A DNA stretch of 64,000 nt from Haematococcus lacustris (GCA_030144725.1 JASKMD010000014.1:4701370-4765369); one strand, 5' to 3'; positions 42,001 through 56,467 are shown, counted from the stretch's first letter. The notes: a model not told the origin generated them from the sequence alone. Program-made: numbers and translations.

Positions 42001-45000
42001 CTAATGTTGCCAACAACGCTTTCATGCTTGTGCCTAATGGCCACAGCTCCTGGGGAGCTAATGTTGTGGGTCGTTGTGGTGGCCGCAGTGACCAACAACG
42101 CTTACTGGGACTCAAACCTTGTATTGTTTGAGTCTGCCAATACAACCAGTCTCAGACCTTGTGGTGGCTCATCATTCGCGGTGGGTCACTCCTGCCTCCG
42201 CCCTGCTTGATTTTAGTAACAGGGCTCAGGCCTGATCCTTCCTAGGTGGATCTCCCCCAAGCCGGGTCCACCCTATCCTCGCACTTGCTGTCGAGGCTTA
42301 GGACTGAGTTAGCTTTGATGATGGGGACAACGGAGGCACAAGGCTAGGCATGCAGTGGCGGTGGTGTAGTGGCACATGGCCAGCATGCTACACCACCTGC
42401 CCTTGCCATACTGGACCCCGCCACACTGACTGCTTGCATCCAGTGACGCTAAAACTCCAATGCTTGCCCGCCTGCTTGGCTATGCAGCTTTCAAACATCA
42501 ACGACGCCTCCCCGCCATGCAACATTGACTCAAGATTGTCCATCCTCACCTGGACCCTGGCTAGAGATCAGACCTATTGGCTGGTAAGCACCCCTTAGTA
42601 GTACGACCGCAACCTGCTCATCATCATTGCCGCCCACCACCAAGGTTGGTTCAGCACATATCTCCCCTCAACTAGGGACTGCATGTTCTAGAATCCGGCT
42701 TTGTAGTCTAGGCCAAATCCTAATCCCCTGTCCCCACCCTCTTTTGAAGGTGGAACAATTGACGTTGTCATGAAATCCATGCTCTTGTGTAAGCAACAGC
42801 TTGAACAACGCCTAGTGCGCACATCACAGTGCCACAGGCTCCCGAGCCTGGGCCTTGGGTGCCTTGTCTCGCAACCCCTTGGAACCTAGGCCAGGGTACT
42901 CCTTGCCTAGGGCCCGTGCTATGGGCGACAACCTCTAATTGCCCCTTGTTATGTGCTGATGCACGCTCCGCAGCCATAGGGGTGGTTGCCGCCAAGGCAA
43001 CAGCCTGCAGTGGTTGTAGATGACCCTGTGCCCAGGATGCACTGAAGGCCATGGATACACCCAATGGAGCATGGCGGTGGCATGGCGCCTCACCAACGTT
43101 ATCACATGCGGCCTGGCTAGCCATCATGGGATATATGCATGCCTGAGGCTGTTGAGACCACTGCTTATAGCTCGGGCGATTGGTGCTCCTGCGCCATTGC
43201 TTGGTCCCATAGGGGGCTGCCAGCCATAGCCGTAAGTAGTGGGGTCATCGGTGGACCGAGTACACCATGCAAAATATTGGAGGACTCCGAGACGATGCAT
43301 GCATACACACTGAGGCGCGGCCGAGGTGTGTATGGCCGCGGAGACGAGGACAAGGCCATTAGTTTCACGTAAAGAGCGAGGCGAGGGCATTCAATCATCG
43401 GATATCTGGTATGTTTGGGGTCCACGGCCCGTCAATTCTCTAGAAGCGCACCCATCCCGCCCCGTCGTGCTGTTAGTGGCTCAGGTGGTAAATGGTCTAC
43501 AGTTGAGAGGTCGCAAGACCGCTTCACAACGACGGATTCCTTCCCAACGCGAGGAAGGGGACGGTCCCTATGCAGGCTAGGGCGGCCAACTAGTTAATGG
43601 AGGAAACAGTCCAGTCACGCTCCTTCGGGAGAATCGTTCTTCCTTTCTTTCTAGAAGCTCACCCCGCAGCCGTCCGGTACATAAAAGCGCGTTTGACGGC
43701 GGGTTACTTATGTGACGTTTAAGTCATCAGCTCGGCTTAACACCTTGAGCGGAGCATTAGCCTCGTCGAGTCCCAGCTAGCAAAGCTTGCGGAGCCCAAA
43801 GCTCGAAGTTTACATGCTAGTCTGGCATCTTTGAATATACATGTCATCCTGGCATTATCTCCTCTGAGCTACCGCGCTTACACGCAATGATGAGGTGCAG
43901 CCGTGCAGCTTGCGAGGTTGGTCATTTGACACACGACTTAGGATTTGCGACGTACAAGCCATACTTGCAAGCTACTGAAGACGCGTTAGTTGCGTTGGAC
44001 GTGGAGCTGGCCGTTGGATGGGGTGCAACGACTGGAATGCGACTAAGATCGGTGGCGTGTTGCCCCCGTGTACGCCCAAGTTTTGGGAAGTTACATGATC
44101 CTGTATTGTGCAGACACCTTGATTATGGGTATTGTAACAGACCGTCATACATACATGGTGCGCTGCCTCACAGGGCTTGGGTGTGTATATAGCTCAGCTG
44201 ACCCTATAGCTGTTGTGTGCATGCCACCCAACAACATGTTGCACTGCTTGCCTCGCTTCCTAGGCCTGTTTGGCGTCCATTATAGCCTCGATGCGCTAGC
44301 CAATACAACAAATGTTCTTAGCCTGCAAGTGTTGTCTACTTGCTTGCGTGCGCTTGACTGCAGTTTCTATATGAAGCTGGTTTCGGCACAATACCCAACT
44401 CATCAATAGTGGTGACCTCTTCTTTCTCACCTCCACCCCCCCCTCCCTCGCCTGCGCCCCCCCCTCCCTTGACAAACGTGTGTGTCGGCCCCACTGCATT
44501 AACGCTCCCCCTACCAGGTGGGTGGGGAGGAGGCGCTGGTGGTGTGTTTCATCACCAACGGCTCCGCATGCTTCACCACCTCCGCCTGTCCACGTTGTGT
44601 GGGGCTATGTGCTTTGCAGGACAGAGCGTTTTTGTGTCTGGGCCAAACCCGGTGACCAGCGGGTTTCAAGGTCAATTCCCAGCCATATTGTTTGGCCCCA
44701 TTTCGGGCAATGGCCAGAGCATCACCTTTTCCACCTGCTTTCCAGGTGCTGCAGGCCACATGGTCAGCTCAACCAGAGTAGGGTGTTGTCTGCTGTGTTC
44801 AGCTCGAACCTGGTGCCTCACCTAATGTTGCCAACAACGCTTTCATGCTTGTGCCTAATGGCCACAGCTCCTGGGGAGCTAATGTTGTGGGTCGTTGTGG
44901 TGGCCGCAGTGACCAACAACGCTTACTGGGACTCAAACCTTGTATTGTTTGAGTCTGCCAATACAACCAGTCTCAGACCTTGTGGTGGCTCATCATTCGC

Positions 45001-48000
45001 GGTGGGTCACTCCTGCCTCCGCCCTGCTTGATTTTAGTAACAGGGCTCAGGCCTGATCCTTCCTAGGTGGATCTCCCCCAAGCCGGGTCCACCCTATCCT
45101 CGCACTTGCTGTCGAGGCTTAGGACTGAGTTAGCTTTGATGATGGGGACAACGGAGGCACAAGGCTAGGCATGCAGTGGCGGTGGTGTAGTGGCACATGG
45201 CCAGCATGCTACACCACCTGCCCTTGCCATACTGGACCCCGCCACACTGACTGCTTGCATCCAGTGACGCTAAAACTCCAATGCTTGCCCGCCTGCTTGG
45301 CTATGCAGCTTTCAAACATCAACGACGCCTCCCCGCCATGCAACATTGACTCAAGATTGTCCATCCTCACCTGGACCCTGGCTAGAGATCAGACCTATTG
45401 GCTGGTAAGCACCCCTTAGTAGTACGACCGCAACCTGCTCATCATCATTGCCGCCCACCACCAAGGTTGGTTCAGCACATATCTCCCCTCAACTAGGGAC
45501 TGCATGTTCTAGAATCCGGCTTTGTAGTCTAGGCCAAATCCTAATCCCCTGTCCCCACCCTCTTTTGAAGGTGGAACAATTGACGTTGTCATGAAATCCA
45601 TGCTCTTGTGTAAGCAACAGCTTGAACAACGCCTAGTGCGCACATCACAGTGCCACAGGCTCCCGAGCCTGGGCCTTGGGTGCCTTGTCTCGCAACCCCT
45701 TGGAACCTAGGCCAGGGTACTCCTTGCCTAGGGCCCGTGCTATGGGCGACAACCTCTAATTGCCCCTTGTTATGTGCTGATGCACGCTCCGCAGCCATAG
45801 GGGTGGTTGCCGCCAAGGCAACAGCCTGCAGTGGTTGTAGATGACCCTGTGCCCAGGATGCACTGAAGGCCATGGATACACCCAATGGAGCATGGCGGTG
45901 GCATGGCGCCTCACCAACGTTATCACATGCGGCCTGGCTAGCCATCATGGGATATATGCATGCCTGAGGCTGTTGAGACCACGGCTTATAGCTCGGGCGA
46001 TTGGTGCTCCTGCGCCATTGCTTGGTCCCATAGGGGGCTGCCAGCCATAGCCGTAAGTAGTGGGGTCATCGGTGGACCGAGTACACCATGCAAAATATTG
46101 GAGGACTCCGAGACGATGCATGCATACACACTGAGGCGCGGCCGAGGTGTGTATGGCCGCGGAGACGAGGACAAGGCCATTAGTTTCACGTAAAGAGCGA
46201 GGCGAGGGCATTCAATCATCGGATATCTGGTATGTTTGGGGTCCACGGCCCGTCAATTCTCTAGAAGCGCACCCATCCCGCCCCGTCGTGCTGTTAGTGG
46301 CTCAGGTGGTAAATGGTCTACAGTTGAGAGGTCGCAAGACCGCTTCACAACGACGGATTCCTTCCCAACGCGAGGAAGGGGACGGTCCCTATGCAGGCTA
46401 GGGCGGCCAACTAGTTAATGGAGGAAACAGTCCAGTCACGCTCCTTCGGGAGAATCGTTCTTCCTTTCTTTCTAGAAGCTCACCCCGCAGCCGTCCGGTA
46501 CATAAAAGCGCGTTTGACGGCGGGTTACTTATGTGACGTTTAAGTCATCAGCTCGGCTTAACACCTTGAGCGGAGCATTAGCCTCGTCGAGTCCCAGCTA
46601 GCAAAGCTTGCGGAGCCCAAAGCTCGAAGTTTACATGCTAGTCTGGCATCTTTGAATATACATGTCATCCTGGCATTATCTCCTCTGAGCTACCGCGCTT
46701 ACACGCAATGATGAGGTGCAGCCGTGCAGCTTGCGAGGTTGGTCATTTGACACACGACTTAGGATTTGCGACGTACAAGCCATACTTGCAAGCTACTGAA
46801 GACGCGTTAGTTGCGTTGGACGTGGAGCTGGCCGTTGGATGGGGTGCAACGACTGGAATGCGACTAAGATCGGTGGCGTGTTGCCCCCGTGTACGCCCAA
46901 GTTTTGGGAAGTTACATGATCCTGTATTGTGCAGACACCTTGATTATGGGTATTGTAACAGACCGTCATACATACATGGTGCGCTGCCCCACAGGGCTTG
47001 GGTGTGTATATAGCTCAGCTGACCCTATAGCTGTTGTGTGCATGCCACCCAACAACATGTTGCACTGCTTGCCTCGCTTCCTAGGCCTGTTTGGCGTCCA
47101 TTATAGCCTCGATGCGCTAGCCAATACAACAAATGTTCTTAGCCTGCAAGTGTTGTCTACTTGCTTGCGTGCGCTTGACTGCAGTTTCTATATGAAGCTG
47201 GTTTCGGCACAATACCCAACTCATCAATAGTGGTGACCTCTTCTTTCTCACCTCCACCCCCCCCTCCCTCGCCTGCGCCCCCCCCTCCCTTGACAAACGT
47301 GTGTGTCGGCCCCACTGCATTAACGCTCCCCCTACCAGGTGGGTGGGGAGGAGGCGCTGGTGGTGTGTTTCATCACCAACGGCTCCGCATGCTTCACCAC
47401 CTCCGCCTGTCCACGTTGTGTGGGGCTATGTGCTTTGCAGGACAGAGCGTTTTTGTGTCTGGGCCAAACCCGGTGACCAGCGGGTTTCAAGGTCAATTCC
47501 CAGCCATATTGTTTGGCCCCATTTCGGGCAATGGCCAGAGCATCACCTTTTCCACCTGCTTTCCAGGTGCTGCAGGCCACATGGTCAGCTCAACCAGAGT
47601 AGGGTGTTGTCTGCTGTGTTCAGCTCGAACCTGGTGCCTCACCTAATGTTGCCAACAACGCTTTCATGCTTGTGCCTAATGGCCACAGCTCCTGGGGAGC
47701 TAATGTTGTGGGTCGTTGTGGTGGCCGCAGTGACCAACAACGCTTACTGGGACTCAAACCTTGTATTGTTTGAGTCTGCCAATACAACCAGTCTCAGACC
47801 TTGTGGTGGCTCATCATTCGCGGTGGGTCACTCCTGCCTCCGCCCTGCTTGATTTTAGTAACAGGGCTCAGGCCTGATCCTTCCTAGGTGGATCTCCCCC
47901 AAGCCGGGTCCACCCTATCCTCGCACTTGCTGTCGAGGCTTAGGACTGAGTTAGCTTTGATGATGGGGACAACGGAGGCACAAGGCTAGGCATGCAGTGG

Positions 48001-51000
48001 CGGTGGTGTAGTGGCACATGGCCAGCATGCTACACCACCTGCCCTTGCCATACTGGACCCCGCCACACTGACTGCTTGCATCCAGTGACGCTAAAACTCC
48101 AATGCTTGCCCGCCTGCTTGGCTATGCAGCTTTCAAACATCAACGACGCCTCCCCGCCATGCAACATTGACTCAAGATTGTCCATCCTCACCTGGACCCT
48201 GGCTAGAGATCAGACCTATTGGCTGGTAAGCACCCCTTAGTAGTACGACCGCAACCTGCTCATCATCATTGCCGCCCACCACCAAGGTTGGTTCAGCACA
48301 TATCTCCCCTCAACTAGGGACTGCATGTTCTAGAATCCGGCTTTGTAGTCTAGGCCAAATCCTAATCCCCTGTCCCCACCCTCTTTTGAAGGTGGAACAA
48401 TTGACGTTGTCATGAAATCCATGCTCTTGTGTAAGCAACAGCTTGAACAACGCCTAGTGCGCACATCACAGTGCCACAGGCTCCCGAGCCTGGGCCTTGG
48501 GTGCCTTGTCTCGCAACCCCTTGGAACCTAGGCCAGGGTACTCCTTGCCTAGGGCCCGTGCTATGGGCGACAACCTCTAATTGCCCCTTGTTATGTGCTG
48601 ATGCACGCTCCGCAGCCATAGGGGTGGTTGCCGCCAAGGCAACAGCCTGCAGTGGTTGTAGATGACCCTGTGCCCAGGATGCACTGAAGGCCATGGATAC
48701 ACCCAATGGAGCATGGCGGTGGCATGGCGCCTCACCAACGTTATCACATGCGGCCTGGCTAGCCATCATGGGATATATGCATGCCTGAGGCTGTTGAGAC
48801 CACGGCTTATAGCTCGGGCGATTGGTGCTCCTGCGCCATTGCTTGGTCCCATAGGGGGCTGCCAGCCATAGCCGTAAGTAGTGGGGTCATCGGTGGACAG
48901 AGTACACCATGCAAAATATTGGAGGACTCCGAGACGATGCATGCATACACAATGAGGCGCGGCCGAGGTGTGTATGGCCGCGGAGACGAGGACAAGGCCA
49001 TTAGTTTCACGTAAAGAGCGAGGCGAGGGCATTCAATCATCGGATATCTGGTATGTTTGGGGTCCACGGCCCGTCAATTCTCTAGAAGCGCACCCATCCC
49101 GCCCCGTCGTGCTGTTAGTGGCTCAGGTGGTAAATGGTCTACAGTTGAGAGGTCGCAAGACCGCTTCACAACGACGGATTCCTTCCCAACGCGAGGAAGG
49201 GGACGGTCCCTATGCAGGCTAGGGCGGCCAACTAGTTAATGGAGGAAACAGTCCAGTCACGCTCCTTCGGGAGAATCGTTCTTCCTTTCTTTCTAGAAGC
49301 TCACCCCGCAGCCGTCCGGTACATAAAAGCGCGTTTGACGGCGGGTTACTTATGTGACGTTTAAGTCATCAGCTCGGCTTAACACCTTGAGCGGAGCATT
49401 AGCCTCGTCGAGTCCCAGCTAGCAAAGCTTGCGGAGCCCAAAGCTCGAAGTTTACATGCTAGTCTGGCATCTTTGAATATACATGTCATCCTGGCATTAT
49501 CTCCTCTGAGCTACCGCGCTTACACGCAATGATGAGGTGCAGCCGTGCAGCTTGCGAGGTTGGTCATTTGACACACGACTTAGGATTTGCGACGTACAAG
49601 CCATACTTGCAAGCTACTGAAGACGCGTTAGTTGCGTTGGACGTGGAGCTGGCCGTTGGATGGGGTGCAACGACTGGAATGCGACTAAGATCGGTGGCGT
49701 GTTGCCCCCGTGTACGCCCAAGTTTTGGGAAGTTACATGATCCTGTATTGTGCAGACACCTTGATTATGGGTATTGTAACAGACCGTCATACATACATGG
49801 TGCGCTGCCTCACAGGGCTTGGGTGTGTATATAGCTCAGCTGACCCTATAGCTGTTGTGTGCATGCCACCCAACAACATGTTGCACTGCTTGCCTCGCTT
49901 CCTAGGCCTGTTTGGCGCCATTATAGCCTCGATGCGCTAGCCAATACAACAAATGTTCTTAGCCTGCAAGTGTTGTCTACTTGCTTGCGTGCGCTTGACT
50001 GCAGTTTCTATATGAAGCTGGTTTCGGCACAATACCCAACTCATCAATAGTGGTGACCTCTTCTTTCTCACCTCCACCCCCCCCTCCCTCGCCTGCGCCC
50101 CCCCCTCCCTTGACAAACGTGTGTGTCGGCCCCACTGCATTAACGCTCCCCCTACCAGGTGGGTGGGGAGGAGGCGCTGGTGGTGTGTTTCATCACCAAC
50201 GGCTCCGCATGCTTCACCACCTCCGCCTGTCCACGTTGTGTGGGGCTATGTGCTTTGCAGGACAGAGCGTTTTTGTGTCTGGGCCAAACCCGGTGACCAG
50301 CGGGTTTCAAGGTCAATTCCCAGCCATATTGTTTGGCCCCATTTCGGGCAATGGCCAGAGCATCACCTTTTCCACCTGCTTTCCAGGTGCTGCAGGCCAC
50401 ATGGTCAGCTCAACCAGAGTAGGGTGTTGTCTGTTGTGTTCAGCTCGAACCTGGTGCCTCACCTAATGTTGCCAACAACGCTTTCATGCTTGTGCCTAAT
50501 GGCCACAGCTCCTGGGGAGCTAATGTTGTGGGTCGTTGTGGTGGCCGCAGTGACCAACAACGCTTACTGGGACTCAAACCTTGTATTGTTTGAGTCTGCC
50601 AATACAACCAGTCTCAGACCTTGTGGTGGCTCATCATTCGCGGTGGGTCACTCCTGCCTCCGCCCTGCTTGATTTTAGTAACAGGGCTCAGGCCTGATCC
50701 TTCCTAGGTGGATCTCCCCCAAGCCGGGTCCACCCTATCCTCGCACTTGCTGTCGAGGCTTAGGACTGAGTTAGCTTTGATGATGGGGACAACGGAGGCA
50801 CAAGGCTAGGCATGCAGTGGCGGTGGTGTAGTGGCACATGGCCAGCATGCTACACCACCTGCCCTTGCCATACTGGACCCCGCCACACTGACTGCTTGCA
50901 TCCAGTGACGCTAAAACTCCAATGCTTGCCCGCCTGCTTGGCTATGCAGCTTTCAAACATCAACGACGCCTCCCCGCCATGCAACATTGACTCAAGATTG

Positions 51001-52880
51001 TCCATCCTCACCTGGACCCTGGCTAGAGATCAGACCTATTGGCTGGTAAGCACCCCTTAGTAGTACGACCGCAACCTGCTCATCATCATTGCCGCCCACC
51101 ACCAAGGTTGGTTCAGCACATATCTCCCCTCAACTAGGGACTGCATGTTCTAGAATCCGGCTTTGTAGTCTAGGCCAAATCCTAATCCCCTGTCCCCACC
51201 CTCTTTTGAAGGTGGAACAATTGACGTTGTCATGAAATCCATGCTCTTGTGTAAGCAACAGCTTGAACAACGCCTAGTGCGCACATCACAGTGCCACAGG
51301 CTCCCGAGCCTGGGCCTTGGGTGCCCTGTCTCGCAACCCCTTGGAACCTAGGCCAGGGTACTCCTTGCCTAGGGCCCGTGCTATGGGCGACAACCTCTAA
51401 TTGCCCCTTGTTATGTGCTGATGCACGCTCCGCAGCCATAGGGGTGGTTGCCGCCAAGGCAACAGCCTGCAGTGGTTGTAGATGACCCTGTGCCCAGGAT
51501 GCACTGAAGGCCATGGATACACCCAATGGAGCATGGCGGTGGCATGGCGCCTCACCAACGTTATCACATGCGGCCTGGCTAGCCATCATGGGATATATGC
51601 ATGCCTGAGGCTGTTGAGACCACGGCTTATAGCTCGGGCGATTGGTGCTCCTGCGCCATTGCTTGGTCCCATAGGGGGCTGCCAGCCATAGCCGTAAGTA
51701 GTGGGGTCATCGGTGGACCGAGTACACCATGCAAAATATTGGAGGACTCCGAGACGATGCATGCATACACAATGAGGCGCGGCCGAGGTGTGTATGGCCG
51801 CGGAGACGAGGACAAGGCCATTAGTTTCACGTAAAGAGCGAGGCGAGGGCATTCAATCATCGGATATCTGGTATGTTTGGGGTCCACGGCCCGTCAATTC
51901 TCTAGAAGCGCACCCATCCCGCCCCGTCGTGCTGTTAGTGGCTCAGGTGGTAAATGGTCTACAGTTGAGAGGTCGCAAGACCGCTTCACAACGACGGATT
52001 CCTTCCCAACGCGAGGAAGGGGACGGTCCCTATGCAGGCTAGGGCGGCCAACTAGTTAATGGAGGAAACAGTCCAGTCACGCTCCTTCGGGAGAATCGTT
52101 CTTCCTTTCTTTCTAGAAGCTCACCCCGCAGCCGTCCGGTACATAAAAGCGCGTTTGACGGCGGGTTACTTATGTGACGTTTAAGTCATCAGCTCGGCTT
52201 AACACCTTGAGCGGAGCATTAGCCTCGTCGAGTCCCAGCTAGCAAAGCTTGCGGAGCCCAAAGCTCGAAGTTTACATGCTAGTCTGGCATCTTTGAATAT
52301 ACATGTCATCCTGGCATTATCTCCTTTGAGCTACCGCGCTTACACGCAATGATGAGGTGCAGCCGTGCAGCTTGCGAGGTTGGTCATTTGACACACGACT
52401 TAGGATTTGCGACGTACAAGCCATACTTGCAAACTACGGAAGACGCGTTAGAGTGCGTTGGACGTGGAGCTGGCCGTTGGATGGGGTGCAACGACTGGAA
52501 TGCGACTAAGATCGGTGGCGTGTTGCCCCCGTGTACGCCCAAGTTTTGGGAGGTTACATGATCCTGTATTGTGCAGACACCTTGATTATGGGTATTGTAA
52601 CAGACCGTCATACATACATGGTGCGCTGCCTCACAGGGCTTGGGTGTGTATATAGCTCAGCTGACCCTATAGCTGTTGTGTGCATGCCACCCAACAACAT
52701 GTTGCACTGCTTGCCTCGCTTCCTAGGCCTGTTTGGCGTCCATTATAGCCTCGATGCGCTAGCCAATACAACAAATGTTCTTAGCCTGCAAGTGTTGTCT
52801 ACTTGCTTGCGTGCGCTTGACTGCAGTTTCTATATGAAGCTGGTTTTGGCACAATACCCAACTCATCAATAGTGGTGACG
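36001..52880 (+). repeat. Six tandem copies of a 2,821-bp unit carrying a matrix-protein module
   Basis: Units start at 36001, 38822, 41643, 44464, 47285 and 50105. The fifth is 2,820 bp (one base lost near 49916), and the sixth lacks the final Pro-rich linker. Each begins with a short SPAPPPP linker (except the first, which follows the long array) and LTNVCVGPTALTLPLP. Coding-like pieces follow in different frames: VVCFITNGSACFTTSAC; GQSVFVSGPNPVTSGFQGQF; NAYWDSNLVLFESANTTSL with PCGGSSFAVGHSC; and SRLSILTWTLARDQTYW before a GTAAGC donor. The alternation with plausible splice sites suggests several small exons of one module; the disulfide-plus-TYW pattern is reminiscent of PPC-like beta-sandwich domains, but this is weak. 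The second half of the unit (about 37.1-38.7 kb) has no recognised gene and holds the foldback hairpin. Confidence 0.9.
37660..37692. repeat. Foldback hairpin, locus 3 (first of six copies)
   Basis: CATACACAC (37660-37668) pairs with GTGTGTATG (37684-37692) around GAGGCGCGGCCGA, one base different from the 13-nt core at the other two loci. It is repeated in all six tandem units. In units 5 and 6 the left arm has a C-to-A change (ACAATGAGG) that breaks one apical pair. Confidence 0.75.
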
Positions 52881-54560
52881 TCTTCTCCCTAGCTCATTGT
52901 CTTTGTGGCTGTTTGGCGCTTACGACAAAACCTGGTGTGTCGGTGTTGACATCGTGGTGTTGCTTCATCACGTGTGCATGCTAACAAGGGCAATAGGGGT
53001 GCACTTTTGTCGATGTGACCTGTCTCGTTGGGTGGTATCCTAGTGGTAGGACCAGGTCACAACTGGGTTGAAGGCATCACATTTGGCAAGCAATAGAGGC
53101 TTGCAACCAACCTTGCACACCTTTCGTCACTGGTAGACTGGCTGCCCTAGCTCATGTAATGTTGTGCTGTCACTATGCACACCTGCCACTCTGCAGGTTC
53201 TGCCATGACGCGCACGCTGGCTGCTCACCTGGTTGCAGATGTTAAGCACCTGTGCGCTAGTACACCCCTAGTACATGACTTCTTGTGTTGATCAGCCAGC
53301 TGCCTGCTGTGTAGGCCCAAGCCGTCATGGCGCCCTTCACATTGCCTGATGCGGCATGCCAGGGTGAGTGGGAATGCGCCACTATGGGTTAGTAGTATTG
53401 ACAGCCTGCTAGACAGGGTCATGGGCACATCATAGTAGTGGGCATGCATAGCTGAATGAGAAGTCATGAGTAACAATGACAAAGCGTCATTGACCAGCAG
53501 CGATGCTCAACATTGGAAGTAGAGCGTGGTCAGGGTCGTCCCAGGATGAGTACAAGTGGGTGATGTACTTCAACTTCTATCGCTCAAGTATCTAGCCACG
53601 TCAATGTCATAATGTATGGGTAGATGCAAGTTAGAATACGTGCCGGCCTTAGGTTAAGTGTGATAGCGCTTTCAATTGAATTACGAATAGCTGTAGTGGT
53701 GATGATGATGATGGTACTCACAGCTAGGAGCTTAATGAGTGCGCCTGATGATAGTCAAGTTCAACAGCTGCGACAGCTAGGGAGCACACCAATGACCAGA
53801 CCTGAACATAGCCCAACTTCAAATGAAGGTTGCTGAATGAATGAATGCTGCTGTACGAAACAATGGTGGATGAAGCCACATGTCTGGTGTGCTGTGTGTA
53901 AGAACAGCAGGTGGGGCTGGTCAGTGGCGCAGCTGCTCAAAACTCCATGCATGACACCAGGGGTGGCTAAGCATGGGCACACCGTGTCAGAACTCCCCCC
54001 TAGGCCTCCGGCCACTAGTGTGTGGTGCTAGGAGTGAGGCACCATGGCCTCACCATGCTGATAATGATGGCTCTCACCGCTCAGGCCGTCACTTGGGCCC
54101 AAGCATTGCCCTAGGCCAATGAGCACTTCCTGGGCCAACGCGCGCGAGGTCGCCGCGATGACGTGCTCCTTCTTGTACTGGGGCAATGTGTGCACCACAA
54201 GCATCATAGAAGCAGCACGCTGTCTTGACGTTGCGCAATAGCGTCACATGCAACAGCAAAGCACATGCAAAGGTTGAGGCCGGCGCCAGGTGCATCACAC
54301 AATTCCAACACCCCACCCATTCTCTTGTGCCCCTCCCCTCTTGTGCCTCTCCCCAACCCAAGATGACACAACTGCTATCCACACACCTCCATCCACACAT
54401 CCTCACACAGCCCCTCCCGCCCGCAGCCACGGCGGTGTCAAGGGCAGGGCACTGTTGTGCTGCATGGACTGCCTTCCTGCTGCAATACCCGTGTTAGTAC
54501 ATAGAGCTTTGGGTGCGTGGCTGCATGGGTGGGTCAGCCCTAACCATCACCATTGTGTCT
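52881..54560. other. Region without recognised genes
   Basis: After the last tandem unit the sequence is unique and mixed in composition. I see a GTGATGATGATGATGG microsatellite near 53698-53713 and small ORFs without coding character. Weak Fanzor-like N-terminal sequence may start before 54570 but cannot be delimited. Confidence 0.5.
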
Positions 54561-54569
54561 TGAGGGGTG

Positions 54570-56070
54570 CTGTGGCAGCCCACCTCAATGGCTCACCCAG
54601 GTGGGATAAGTGGTTCAGCACAGGCAAGCTGGCCAACAAGGAATCTGAGTCTGAGAGGACGGTGGAGACAAACGGTGTCAGATTGTGTGTGCACTACACA
54701 TGGCCCCTCCCCCCTCCTCCTGCCTAACCCCAGCTGCAGGCACCTCCAGCAGCAATAGCGGCCCAGTGGCTGCCACAGGTGCAACAGCAGTAGCGGCCCA
54801 TGCAGTGGGACTCCCCCACATAGGCAAGGCCATAGCAGAGCAGCGTGAGTTTGTGTCTGACCCAGCCACACAGATTGGGGTGGGCATTGACCCCGGCGTC
54901 ACCCAGGCAGTCAGTGACAAAAAGTCAGGCAAGCTGGTAGCGACACCCAGCGGTGGCTAGCACCGATTCAGCCCCACCTCAAGCACCTGGCAGCAGCCAG
55001 TTCAGCCAGCTCCTCCCTGGAGGCCAACCTAAAGCACATCACCGTCACCCTGGCCACCTGGGATGCGGTGTGGGAGTGCACCTGGACCCCAGGTGGGCAA
55101 GGTAGCGGCTGCGGCTGTACGGAGCCCAGGACCATGCGCTGGAGCCGTTCTTCAAGAATGTGAGGGTGGGTGGGTGGGAGGGAGGGTTAGATACTGAGAG
55201 GTGGTGGGTTGGGGCATGAAGCGAAAGACTAGTTGACTAACCTAATGCAACCATGTCAGCCACCCTGTGTGCCTTGTGTGCATGGCTGCAGCTGCAAAAG
55301 GAGATGGCTATGAAGCGGCATGGGCGTGTCAAGCACCTGGTGGTCTTCCGTTGTGCAGCTGTCATCGGCACCCAGGAAGGCGGGGGTGCTGATGTGGTGC
55401 TTCGGGCCTGCTGTAATGTGGTGTGCAGGCTCAGGGGCACAGACCAGTTGCCAGGCAGGGTGGTGCTTGTGGATTAATTCAGCAGCAGTCAGTTTAGCAG
55501 TGAATGGCCAGCAGCGCTGTGAGGAGCAGCTGGACCATGAGCAGCCCACCAGGTCTGCAGGCTAGAAGCTCCCAGGAGGGCAGGTTGACTACCGCCTATT
55601 GCGTTCAGCCTGGAGCCAGCAGCGGGACCAGCCGGTGGGGGGCATGACGTGGTGCCTGGTAGTGGCACTGCGCAAGCCCCCCTAGGCCCCCTGCAGCAGC
55701 CAGGAAGCCACACAGGCAGCAGCCTAAGAGCCAGGGCCCAGCACTCCCCCGCCAGCCAAGCGCAGCAAGCGCACTGAGGCTGAGCAGGCAGCTGAGCCTA
55801 CCCAGCCCACCAAGGGCAAAGGCAAGGCCAAGGGCAAGGCTGCCAAAGCCAAGACGGCACCACAGCCAGGAAGGTGGGTAGGCAGGGACTGCAATGCGGT
55901 GCTGAACATGCGTTGGGGAGAGCAGGTGGCGCTCACTGGAGCTGTGTTGGTGGCCAGAGCAGGTAGCTTTGCCAGCCAAGGGCAAGGAGTACCCTGAGCT
56001 GTGGTACAAGCGGGTGCGAGACAAGCCACCCAAGGCCCAGCAGCAGCAGCAACCTGTTGTGGTGCAGTAG
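54570..56070 (+). pseudogene. Decayed Fanzor (TnpB-like) gene
   Basis: WDKWFSTGKLANKESESERT and VETNGVRLCVHYTWP (54600-54715) are followed, in another frame, by QIGVGIDPGVTQAVS (RuvC-I Asp at 54889-54891). After a stop at 54958 come RLRLYGAQDHALEPFFKNV and, past an intron, MKRHGRVKHLVVFR (from about 55293), DVVLRACCNVVCR and GRVVLVD. A TAA (55474-55476) stands where the RuvC-II Glu is expected. Near 55550-55830 there is a Pro/Lys-rich spacer, then GRWVGRDCNAVLNM (RuvC-III) and ELWYKRVRDKPPKAQQQQQP. Stops and frame changes show that it is not functional. It belongs to a different Fanzor subfamily from the one at 21-23 kb. Confidence 0.75.
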
Positions 56071-56467
56071 TATGTGCCCCCTTTGAGCTGTTATCAGCTA
56101 ACAATCAGCAGTAGAAACATGCATGTCATGCCAACTCTAGACCATAGCCCTGTCACAGGGGTCAGGCAATGGTGTAGGTGGTAGGCGCCCATGCCATGTG
56201 CCATGAGCCATGTGCATGGAATGATAACTCCATGCAGCCCCATAACATAAACCTGTGGTCCCTAGTGGTCCCTAGTGGTCCGACTCTTATGGAGGCCCTT
56301 GTGAGGGATGAGGGGCTGCCTTCATGTCTTTAATGCCTTCAGTGTGTTGCTCCGGCTGCTGCCATTGCTGCTACTAGTTCTGGTGCTACTAGATGGCTGC
56401 TTGTGTTCCGGTGTGGTGGCAGCACCCACCTTCTCGTTGAGTCCCAGGTCCCCCCTCCCCCCAGCCC

